This document shows, piece after piece, positions 8,506-17,200 of a stretch of 64,000 nt of DNA. Position 1 is the stretch's first letter, and the number at the start of each line of letters is the position of its first letter. The notes under the pieces are model-generated. The model searched no databases. It was not told where the DNA came from and worked only from the letters and a program-made list of their open reading frames with translations. Source of the DNA: Crocinitomicaceae bacterium (GTDB lineage: Bacteria; Bacteroidota; Bacteroidia; Flavobacteriales_D; Crocinitomicaceae); contig JABURP010000127.1 of assembly GCA_014762645.1 (NCBI GenBank), positions 1 through 64,000 of the forward strand. The letters are read 5' to 3'. The translations under genes were made by a program, and so were the position numbers.

Positions 8506-9162
8506 ATGAAAAGAACTACGTTAACCTTTATTCTCGTTCTCTTCTGGGGCGTTTATTCCATTGGTCAGGATGACGGTGGGGAAACGGAAGATGCGCGGTA
8601 CTTACAAAAAGGGCAGGTGTCAGTAGGTATGCGCACCACCACTAGTTTGTTTGGACATGATAATATTCCAGGTTTGGGTGTTGGCGGTCAAACTAGATGG
8701 CAAATATTCGATTTTATGAATACCGAATGGTTTGCCGACTGGATTACGTTAGATCTCAAAGGTGCCGGGACGCGAAATAATGCTCACATTGGTTGGTCGG
8801 TCATGTTTTACCCTAAGCAATTTGGCAGGATTACTCCTTATGTTGTTGCGGGACATTGTTTTGATTACGCCAAAGTGATTCCACTGAGCACACCTTATGA
8901 AGATCGATCGGATGAAATTGTAACGCGCTGGAGTTCGGCAATACAAATGGGCTTGGGATCTCATTTTTTTCTCAATGATCGGTTTGATATTTCCTTGCAA
9001 GCACAGTATATGCTACACTTGGGCAAACACCTGGATTATGAACTAAACGAAACACCAAGTGGGTATTATCTAACAACCGGAACAGAAGCATCCGGAGTTG
9101 GCATGGAAGGTCACGTATTAATTACGGCAAGTATGAACATAAGATTAGCAGATTTATGGTAA
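8506..9162 (+). CDS. Outer-membrane beta-barrel protein
   Basis: The 218-residue protein has a clear signal peptide (about 20 residues, ending YSIGQ) and then alternating aromatic and glycine strands typical of an eight-stranded outer-membrane barrel: KGQVSVGMRTTTSL, TPYVVAGHCFDYAKVI, SAIQMGLGSHFFLNDRFDIS, LQAQYMLHL. The residue before the end is tryptophan (ADLW), not the usual terminal aromatic. Its 3' end overlaps the start of the next gene by 7 bases, so the two are surely co-transcribed and perhaps translationally coupled. The role, whether structural, porin-like or in binding, cannot be told. Confidence 0.75.
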   Translation: MKRTTLTFILVLFWGVYSIGQDDGGETEDARYLQKGQVSVGMRTTTSLFGHDNIPGLGVGGQTRWQIFDFMNTEWFADWITLDLKGAGTRNNAHIGWSVMFYPKQFGRITPYVVAGHCFDYAKVIPLSTPYEDRSDEIVTRWSSAIQMGLGSHFFLNDRFDISLQAQYMLHLGKHLDYELNETPSGYYLTTGTEASGVGMEGHVLITASMNIRLADLW

Positions 9163-9725
9163 GATTTAAGCAAGTAACACTTATCCTGGTCTGTTTAATC
9201 TCATGGGTAAGTAATGCGCAGGATACGAAAAAAGAAAGAGATTGGAAGTTAAATGCCACATTAGCATTTGCCCCGGGACTTTTGACAGAAAATACACAAA
9301 CGATTCAACTTCATGGTTATCTAGGTTACCTCCATGATCGTATTCATATTCGCGGAGATGGATTTTATTACCTCACAGCCTTTGGTGATCGACCACGATT
9401 TGATATGAATCATCAGCTTTATGCTGGTGCTTTTTATCACTTTACAGATACGCGTTTTCAACCGTATCTTGGATTTCAACCGGGAATTGCAATCGCCAGA
9501 TCATCAGAGTACGGTACTTTAGGTGATTCAACTTCGAGTGATTTAGAATATAAAATTGCGGCTAATCCAATTGGATCTGCAGTAGGTGGGTTTTCTTATT
9601 ATGGAGAAAAGTACTTTTATTTCTTTGTAGAAGGCAGGTACATCTTTGGTCAGCATAAAGCCAATACTTATCCGGTCTATCTGGATGAGATGAGGTTTTC
9701 ATTCGGTCTCGGATTTTTCTTTTAA
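9156..9725 (+). CDS. Outer-membrane beta-barrel protein, partner of the preceding gene
   Basis: The 189-residue protein has a signal peptide (about 22 residues, ending VSNAQ) and repeated amphipathic strands: LHGYLGYLHDRIHIRGDGFYYL, QLYAGAFYHFTDTRFQPYLGFQPGIA, YYGEKYFYFFVEGRYIF. It ends FSFGLGFFF, the C-terminal phenylalanine expected of proteins inserted by the BAM complex. The ATG lies inside the last codons of the upstream barrel gene, in another frame. The two proteins are similar in type but not close copies. They may form a pair; the function is unknown. Confidence 0.75.
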   Translation: MVRFKQVTLILVCLISWVSNAQDTKKERDWKLNATLAFAPGLLTENTQTIQLHGYLGYLHDRIHIRGDGFYYLTAFGDRPRFDMNHQLYAGAFYHFTDTRFQPYLGFQPGIAIARSSEYGTLGDSTSSDLEYKIAANPIGSAVGGFSYYGEKYFYFFVEGRYIFGQHKANTYPVYLDEMRFSFGLGFFF

Positions 9726-9804
9726 AACGGCAAGGTATTTGCTAATCAATAAATAGATTATACTGTTTACCAGTTAAATACTTTACTGGCGGATGGATTT
9801 TAGT

Positions 9805-9812
9805 TAAATTTG
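9805..9812 (+). promoter_or_regulatory. -7 promoter element TAAATTTG, 6 bases before the PKD adhesin start
   Basis: An exact TAnnTTTG match ends 6 bases before the ATG at 9819. It also suggests that the PKD adhesin gene has its own promoter, separate from the barrel pair. Confidence 0.5.
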
Positions 9813-9818
9813 TGATCC

Positions 9819-11984
9819 ATGATCAGATTAGTGCTAATAGCATTTCTCAGCTTTTTTGCGTTGAGAGGTTTTGCCTCCCATATTGTGGGTGGTGAAATGT
9901 TTTATGATGCACTTGGTGGTAATCAATATCAAATTACGATTAAGTTATATCGTGATTGTCTCTCAGACGGCGCACAATATGACGCCAATTTACCGGTAAC
10001 GGTTTTTAATGGAAGTGGAACTCAAATTTATGATTTCACAATCCCATTTCCAGGGAGCAATGAATTAGCTGTTCAATTTTCAAATCCTTGTGTACAAATC
10101 CCAAATGATATTTGTGTGGAAGAAGCGGTTTATACAAAAGTGGTCAACCTTCCGGCTTCATCAAATGGATGGACACTTTCTTACCAACGTTGTTGTCGCG
10201 GGCCAAATGTAGCTAATCTTGTAAACCCCGGTGGTGCTGGAATTACATTAACAGTTGATATTCCTGCTCAATCTGCGATACCTGTAAATAGCAGCCCTCG
10301 ATTTAATAATTTCCCACCACTATTACTTTGTTCAAATGATGATTTAATCTTTGATCATTCAGCTACAGATCCTGATGGTGATAGTCTTGTGTATGATTTA
10401 TGCACGCCATATCATGGTGGCAGTGATTTTAATCCGGCGCCCAATCCGGCTCAGGCTCCTCCTTATAGCCCTGTGGTTTGGGCAAGTGGTACAAGTGCAA
10501 CAGATCCATTTGGTCCTGGAACAATTTCTATCGATCCCGTCACAGGTTTGATGGTGGCGGCACCTGGTGCTCCAGGATTGTACGCAGTTGGTGTGTGTGT
10601 TAAAGAATATAGAAATGGAGTTTTGATTGGTACCTCGGTACGCGACTTTTTATTTAGGGTGATTAGTTGTCAGATCGATTTACAAGCGGATGTTGTACCA
10701 CAAACTGACCTTTCTACATTTGAATCTTATTGTCAGGGGTTAACCGTTCAGTTTGAAAACGGCAGTTATGGTGGGACTACTTATTTGTGGGACTTTGGCG
10801 TACCAGGAATTACAACAGACGTGAGCTCTGATTTTGCACCAACGTATACGTACCCACAACCAGGCACCTATGAGGTTATGTTGGTAGTAAATCCCGGATC
10901 ACCTTGTACGGATACCTCTTGGGGAACCTTTATTTTAAATAATGAGATAGATGCTTTTTTTGATCCTCCACCAGCACAATGTGTTATAGGTAATAGTTTT
11001 GATTTTAATGGCCAGGGAACGTTTCCAACAACTGGGACTACCTTTGAATGGGATTTCGGTCCGGATGCTACGCCATCAACCTCTACGGATCAAAATCCAA
11101 CCAATATTGTTTTCGGAAATCCAGGCACTAAACCGATCACCTTTACAGTTAATTTTGATCAATGTAGTACAAGTTACTCGAATGAAGTTCTTGTCGCATT
11201 TCCACCAACGATAAATTTTACGGTTCCTGATGAATTGAAATGTGTGCCATATACTGCCCAGTTTACTAATCTTTCTACAGCAAGTACACCAATCTACTCC
11301 CTTTGGGATTTTGGAGATGGAACCACTTCCACCGATACGCACCCAACGCATGTCTATGATCAAGTAGGGGTGTATGATGTAAACCTAACGATATGGACAA
11401 CGAGTGGGTGTATTGACACCCTGGAGATGTTCCGTCCTAATCTCATAGAAGTATTTCCACGACCTACAGCACAATTTTCTGTTACGCCTTATGAACAGTT
11501 AGAATACGGCAACGAATTCTTTTTTACGGATGAATCTATTGATGCCGTTGAATCATGGTTTTATTTCGCAGATGGATCCTATACCAATCAAGACAGTGTT
11601 TATCATACCTATTCTGATCCAGGCGTTTATTTGCCGTGGCAAATTGTCTACAATCAATATGGTTGTTACGATAAAACTTTTGGTGAACTCAAAGTTATTC
11701 CGGTGATGGACATTATGGTGCCTAATGCTTTTACGCCAAATGGAGACTCCTTCAATAACCGTTTTCAACCGGTGCTTTTTGAAGATCAACAATATGAACT
11801 ATGGATCTACAACCGGTGGGGTGAAGAAATTCATTACGCGAATGAATGGAATGCTTCATGGGATGGTTCTTATAATGGGGTGATCGTTCCGGATGGTATT
11901 TATGTCTGGAAGATCAAATACACGTCTTTCAAGGATAATATTACCCCGATTATGGTGCAGGGACACGTAACAGTAATTAAGTAG
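9819..11984 (+). CDS. PKD-domain surface protein with gliding-motility-associated C-terminal domain
   Basis: The 721-residue protein has a signal peptide (about 19 residues, ending GFAS) followed by SHIVGGEMFYD, a start often seen in large Bacteroidetes surface proteins. Residues 20-290 form a beta-rich module with cysteine pairs (QRCCRGPN, LCSNDD) and a DPDGDSLVYDLC motif that resembles a calcium-binding loop. PKD-like domains follow (WDFGVPG near 325, EWDFGPD near 410, LWDFGDGTTSTDTHPTHVY near 500). A type B sorting domain fills about 635-721 (VPNAFTPNGDSFNNRF, IYNRWGEE, GHVTVIK). It should be exported by the type IX system and held on the surface. No sprF-like gene is adjacent, unlike at the adhesin near 51-55 kb. 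Confidence 0.9.
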   Translation: MIRLVLIAFLSFFALRGFASHIVGGEMFYDALGGNQYQITIKLYRDCLSDGAQYDANLPVTVFNGSGTQIYDFTIPFPGSNELAVQFSNPCVQIPNDICVEEAVYTKVVNLPASSNGWTLSYQRCCRGPNVANLVNPGGAGITLTVDIPAQSAIPVNSSPRFNNFPPLLLCSNDDLIFDHSATDPDGDSLVYDLCTPYHGGSDFNPAPNPAQAPPYSPVVWASGTSATDPFGPGTISIDPVTGLMVAAPGAPGLYAVGVCVKEYRNGVLIGTSVRDFLFRVISCQIDLQADVVPQTDLSTFESYCQGLTVQFENGSYGGTTYLWDFGVPGITTDVSSDFAPTYTYPQPGTYEVMLVVNPGSPCTDTSWGTFILNNEIDAFFDPPPAQCVIGNSFDFNGQGTFPTTGTTFEWDFGPDATPSTSTDQNPTNIVFGNPGTKPITFTVNFDQCSTSYSNEVLVAFPPTINFTVPDELKCVPYTAQFTNLSTASTPIYSLWDFGDGTTSTDTHPTHVYDQVGVYDVNLTIWTTSGCIDTLEMFRPNLIEVFPRPTAQFSVTPYEQLEYGNEFFFTDESIDAVESWFYFADGSYTNQDSVYHTYSDPGVYLPWQIVYNQYGCYDKTFGELKVIPVMDIMVPNAFTPNGDSFNNRFQPVLFEDQQYELWIYNRWGEEIHYANEWNASWDGSYNGVIVPDGIYVWKIKYTSFKDNITPIMVQGHVTVIK

Positions 11985-12012
11985 ACTCCGTACAGCATAA
12001 CATCAGTGGGCT

Positions 12013-12408
12013 ATGCGAAAGATCGATTATTTTTTGGTAGTTACAGCCTTAGTTCCGGCAACTCTCCTGCTTGGATTGACATTACTCGCTTTATCTAAAA
12101 TTGCTGAAGGTCCTTATAAATCAGGTGATATACCTTCTTTGTTGACGTCAATTCTTGGTATCATTGGGTATTTGGGGTTGACCAGCCTGCTATTTGGTCA
12201 AATCAAAGAGCGACCACGCGTCGTGCTCGTTTCACTTCTTGCCGGACTGCTTGCATTTGTATGGTTTACTAGCCTGGGCGGATGGACTGCCTGGCAATGG
12301 GTTTTATTGATGGAAGAACCAGGTGAGTGGTTTATTTATGTGTGGCCCGCGATCATCACATTTTATTTTGTGCTCAAACTTATTCGAATAGTAATGCGGG
12401 GTATTTAA
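12013..12408 (+). CDS. Small four-span membrane protein, unknown function
   Basis: The 131-residue protein consists mostly of four hydrophobic segments (about 7-29, 45-63, 70-90 and 105-125) separated by short charged loops. A basic first residue group (MRKID) and a basic end (KLIRIVMRGI) suggest both termini are cytoplasmic. I recognise no family. It starts 28 bases after the PKD adhesin gene on the same strand and may be co-transcribed with it. It is convergent with the next gene. Confidence 0.65.
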   Translation: MRKIDYFLVVTALVPATLLLGLTLLALSKIAEGPYKSGDIPSLLTSILGIIGYLGLTSLLFGQIKERPRVVLVSLLAGLLAFVWFTSLGGWTAWQWVLLMEEPGEWFIYVWPAIITFYFVLKLIRIVMRGI

Positions 12409-12437
12409 AAGTGCACTTTAAAGGCCTATGGCAAAAT

Positions 12438-13976
12438 CTATGCTGCCTTCAAATCTTCCTTTTTTAATTCGAGGAAAGTTTTTTGTTTGAGCTTACTTTG
12501 AACCCAGGTTAAGAAGTCAAAATATTCAAAAACAATCTGCTCTTTTGGGTCCTCTTTTAACTTCAATAACTCTTCTTCAATAGGAACAAGTTTTTCCTGC
12601 AGATCAAACACGTTATTTGTTCGAGATATTTGAGAGATTAACTTCAAAAAGATCTCTTCAAAACGGTAAATGCGGTTTCTGTTTTTTAGGTAACGTTTGG
12701 TCGAGTTAATGGCATAAGGCAAGAAGCGAATATTGTTTAGCTCAAAATGTAAAATTAGGTTGATTAATTGTGCAAAACAGTAGATATCCTGCTTTTGGTC
12801 AATCTTGCTTTCGTTGAGTATGTTGTTGATCCATTTCAATGCACTGGAGTATTCGCCTAGGGCAAGATAGATCACGCCAACCTGAAAATCAATATAAGCC
12901 TTGCGGAGGCTATTTATGTGTGAACCATAAAGACGATAACCCTCTTCAATCTGTGGAATGAGTTCTAAAGCGCGTTTATAATCTCCCTTTTCACGTAACA
13001 GGGATAACTCCAAACTGTACGTACTGGAAAAATACTTAATGTCCAAATCAATAGATTGACCGGGATTTTCAAGCTTCTTTAGCTTGCCAAGATTAACCTG
13101 TGCGTCTTCATATTTTTTTAATCGTGTGGATATGTAAATAATATTGGTCAGGGCTGAGAAGTAGATATTGGGCTTTTCTTTAGCCAATACTTCATTGTCC
13201 TCCAGTATCTCCAGAATTGACTTAAGGTGATAGTGTGAAAGCTCCAGATCATTTACGGAGAAATAATAGGCAGATTGAATGTGGTGAAAAAGGTATCGGC
13301 TTTTTGTGGATGCTTCAGACATATCCATATTTTCTACCTGACTCACCAACTCTTTTAGCTTCAATGTATCATCTTCATCCCGAACTTTACCATTTCGGTT
13401 GATTTCCTGAAAAATTAGACTTTTGACATTCCACAATTTGTGGTACTGTTTTATCTCATCTATAATGTCTTTCTCTTCGGTGAACATGGTAGCAATTTGA
13501 TCTGCATTCACATCTGTATAAAGCTCATTTTCTATTAATCGTTTTTGCTTTTGCTTTATTTCTAAAAGCAGATTATAATTCTCGTGCTTTCGAGCCTGTT
13601 TCTCTGCTGAGTTCAATATTTTTTCAGATTGCTTGTACAAGCCTTTGTTATATAAAATCTCCGCGGAGTGAATGGATCTGAAAATCTGAGCATCCACAGA
13701 AGATGTGGAATAAAACGTATCTAAACTTTTTAAAATGTTGGCATACAGCCGAGCTTTCGTAATGGAAAACTTATTTAGAAGTGCTTTACCCTTAAAGTGT
13801 TTAAAGACTTTGTCTTCATCATAATCTTCCATTTTATCAATGTAATCAAACAGTTTTATGTAGCTGTTTTCATCACCAATAGTATGCCGTGAGGAAAAGA
13901 CCTTAAAGTAGCGTTTTTCACTTTTGTTTAAGCTTTTGATCAGTTCAAAAAGATTAGTGGATGCTTTATTAGACAT
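12438..13976 (-). CDS. Large helical TPR-like protein, uncharacterised in Bacteroidetes
   Basis: The 512-residue protein is almost entirely helical, with repeated pairs of helices of about 35-40 residues (for example IHSAEILYNKGLYKQSEKIL and YIDFQVGVIYLALGEYSSALKW) typical of tetratricopeptide-like scaffolds. It has no signal peptide or membrane span, so it should be cytoplasmic. The N-terminus STNLFELIKSLNKSEKRYFK is typical of a set of uncharacterised Bacteroidetes proteins. I chose the ATG at 13976; an in-frame TTG 13 codons upstream would add an odd basic extension. It lies back to back with the sensor-phosphatase gene, so the roughly 315-base region between them could hold both promoters. 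Confidence 0.75.
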   Translation of the reverse strand: MSNKASTNLFELIKSLNKSEKRYFKVFSSRHTIGDENSYIKLFDYIDKMEDYDEDKVFKHFKGKALLNKFSITKARLYANILKSLDTFYSTSSVDAQIFRSIHSAEILYNKGLYKQSEKILNSAEKQARKHENYNLLLEIKQKQKRLIENELYTDVNADQIATMFTEEKDIIDEIKQYHKLWNVKSLIFQEINRNGKVRDEDDTLKLKELVSQVENMDMSEASTKSRYLFHHIQSAYYFSVNDLELSHYHLKSILEILEDNEVLAKEKPNIYFSALTNIIYISTRLKKYEDAQVNLGKLKKLENPGQSIDLDIKYFSSTYSLELSLLREKGDYKRALELIPQIEEGYRLYGSHINSLRKAYIDFQVGVIYLALGEYSSALKWINNILNESKIDQKQDIYCFAQLINLILHFELNNIRFLPYAINSTKRYLKNRNRIYRFEEIFLKLISQISRTNNVFDLQEKLVPIEEELLKLKEDPKEQIVFEYFDFLTWVQSKLKQKTFLELKKEDLKAA

Positions 13977-14164
13977 ATATAAATATTGAGTTTTGAGGCG
14001 ATAATGCTTATCCAAGATAAACTGATTAGTTGGTACTTCACGGCAGAAATGATATTAATGGGGGTTTTATCGATTGAGTAGACTTGTTTATTTATTTAAG
14101 TGTGATTCGACTTTCCCAAAAACTGAAATATTTGTCCATATTTGTAGGTATAGTGGCTTCAACC

Positions 14165-14185
14165 TTTTGAAACTCACCTTCAAAA
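14165..14185. promoter_or_regulatory. Inverted repeat upstream of the sensor-phosphatase-HTH gene
   Basis: TTTTGAA-N7-TTCAAAA is a perfect 7-bp inverted repeat with a 7-base spacer. It lies about 108 bases before the plus-strand start and 189 bases before the minus-strand start. Its size suits a dimeric regulator. The same region also holds the direct repeat ATATTTGT-CC-ATATTTGT near 14128-14147. No function is shown. Confidence 0.3.
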
Positions 14186-14292
14186 CCGAATGAAGTCGCC
14201 TAAAATCAAAAAAGTAATTAAATCCCTATTATTGGGTATTGAAAGCTTTTGCAATAATTCCGTGATTTGAAAATAATGCAAAAGTGAGGACT

Positions 14293-17200
14293 ATGAAATA
14301 TTTAAGAGTAGCGATTTTTGTTTCCACTGTACTTTTTTCTCTTAATGGGTATGGGCAATCCTATCGAATCACAAAACTTTCGTATGAAGACGGTCTTATA
14401 AACAAAAGTGGAGCCGGGTTTTTTCAGGATAGTAAAGGAGTTGTCTGGCTAGCTAATGGAAATGGTTTCACACGTCTTTATGGTGATCACTTTGACCAGG
14501 TAAAAGCTGATAGATTTGTTTTCAAATGGGGTAACTTCAGAGGCGCTAAAACTGTTGGAAATAAAATTTACTGGTCAAGCAGTTATGTACATGGTAATAC
14601 TATTGATTATATAAATCACGGATCCTACGAGATACATACCTACACCGAGTCCACAGGACGTTCTAAAATTTTAATGACGCATGCTTTCGTAGATAAGTTT
14701 GAGTATTTCTGGTCATTTGAGTATGATAAGGATAAAGATTCTTTGTCTATTTTGAGATATGTTGATGGGGACACAACTGATGTTGTTAATATGATGAAGA
14801 AAATTGGAGTTTCAATCCAACCAATTCACCACGTTTTATCTGAGAATTACTGGTATAGGTTATCGGGAACTGAGAACTTCAAAGAAGACAATAAAAGAAA
14901 TTTGTGGTTCAACACCCATGATGGAGAATTGGCAAGATTAGATTTTGAGGCTAGATCTGTTAAAATCTTTACTAACATCCCTCATATGGCAGACGTACTT
15001 GTGGATGCCGATAATAATTATTGGGTTTCTGTCTATCCTACGGAAGACAACCCGAATCCTGGGATATTTTGTATAAACGAAAATGGTGATCGTACACATT
15101 ATAATGCTCAGGGAGAATCAACAGTTTTTCTAAATAAAAAAGACTCCCCTTATATAGTTGACCACAATGGCATTTACAGGTTTAATTCCGTGAATTTTGA
15201 TACAGTTTTCCAAAAACAACACCTCTATGATTTTCAAATTGATTCCAAAGAAAGGATCTATGGAAAATGGCATGATAATGATACAACGGAAATCTTTGTA
15301 ATTAATAGTGGGAACTATCATTCCATAATGCGTTTTCCGGAACAATTTCTTCACTCTGACGTTTTATACATGGTTGATCGTGAGGACATACTGTGGATTT
15401 CAAGTAGAAATGGGGTCTATAAATGTTTGCCATCTGATTTAAGTATTTCAGTTGAACCCGTAACTTCAAAAAGTGCCAATTCATGGTATCCAACCTTCAC
15501 GGCTAGAAACGGGGATAATTATTACGTTCGGGATGAAGGGCTATATGTACAAAGAGATGTTGAACTCCATTTTCTTACCAAGGAAAAAGTTCCCCCGCAG
15601 GCTGGGTTTGGAGAAGATAGTGACGGAAATGTATATTTCGTTACCGGTGTACCTAATCCAGATGATCCCATCCTATACTCATTCCCTGATCTGTTGGAAA
15701 ATGTCTATAAAGTAAAGCCGAACCTTACTGTTGAAAAGTGTACAACAGGGTCGTTGAAAAATGCCGTCCATAATGAAAGTTTTTTTAGAGTGAGAATTCG
15801 CTATTTCAATGATGAATTATTTCTGTTAACAGACGAGGGTGTTCACTACAAGAAAGTAGGTGACCCATTTAGTTATGTAGCTATAGACACGAGCTTCTTT
15901 GATTCAAAGTATTGCGAAAAATCGGAGTGTTACGGAGTGGGTTTTCACATATATACATTGGCTAAAAAGGTAGAAGATGGAGAAGAGGTTGATGCATATG
16001 GTTGGGGCAAAAAGTATACCCTTAAATTTGACCTAAGCACAAAAAGATTTGAGCCTTTTAACGAAGTTAGTGATACATTGGACTGGACAGGTTCACAATT
16101 TTACAGCATCCCAAATGGTTGGTTGGGCTTTGCCAAACAATGTATTGTTGTAAAACAAGGTTCAATGTATCAGTATTTTCCCTATGATGAGGATGTAATT
16201 GAGGGGATATGGAAAAGGCCGGTCTCCTGGATTAAACCGCTCTTTGCTGGAGATGGGAACATCTATTATACTGGAAAAGGGATGGGCATTTTGTCCTTTA
16301 ACTATAAAACGGGTAAATTTTACCAAAAGAAAGTGAAGGATGGACTGCTAATTTCAGACATCTCATCTATTTTCTTTGATCCTGATACAAATTTTATTTT
16401 TGCCAGCTCTTCGTTTGGTTTACAGCAGATCGAACGGTTGAGTATCAATAGTGATGGCCCGCTCAAAATTAAGAAAACCTGGACACCTTCAACTGGTTAT
16501 ACAGGAGCCGTTAAGCATAAATTTATTGGTGACTCTATTTTGAACATGTGGAGTGGGGATGGTTTAGCATACACTTTTGATTTAGTAGGTAATTACAGGA
16601 CCAAGGAAACACCAACAATTTTCTTTACAGGTTTTCAACTAAATAATGATACAGTTAACTGGAACAATTTCAGTTGTGATTTACATCATTCTAATTATGC
16701 AGACATCCCAAACCAAATTCAGTTTAAACACGATCAAAATCACCTGACGTTCTTTTTTCAGGGAATTAGTCATTTAGATGAAAAACAATGGTATGAATAT
16801 CAATTGAGGGGTTTACAGAATGACTGGATAAAAACAGAAAATAAATCTGTTTCCTATCCTGAATTGAAGCCAGGAAATTATGAGTTTCAGGTAAAGGCGG
16901 TAAACGAAATCGGAGCATCACAACCGGTTTCTATTAAATTTTCTATCGCCAAACCCTGGTACCAAACCGCGCTGGCAAGAATCATTTTTGTTCTCTTGAT
17001 ATTGGGTGGATTCTTTGCCTTTTTCAGGGTCAGGACAGCAGCTTTACGAAGAAGGCAGGTTGTATTGGAAAACAAAGTAGATGAAGCTACCGTTGAGATT
17101 AAAAAACAAAAAGAAGCAGCGGAGCATCAACGTGACCTCGTTGAAGAAAAGAACAAGGAAATCCTGGACTCCATCACTTATGCCAAAAGATTGCAAACAG

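Noticed and set aside
12408..12419. AAAGTGCACTTT palindrome between convergent genes
   Set aside because: It has no loop and no T tract, so it is not a convincing terminator, and a 12-bp dyad in AT-rich DNA may be chance.
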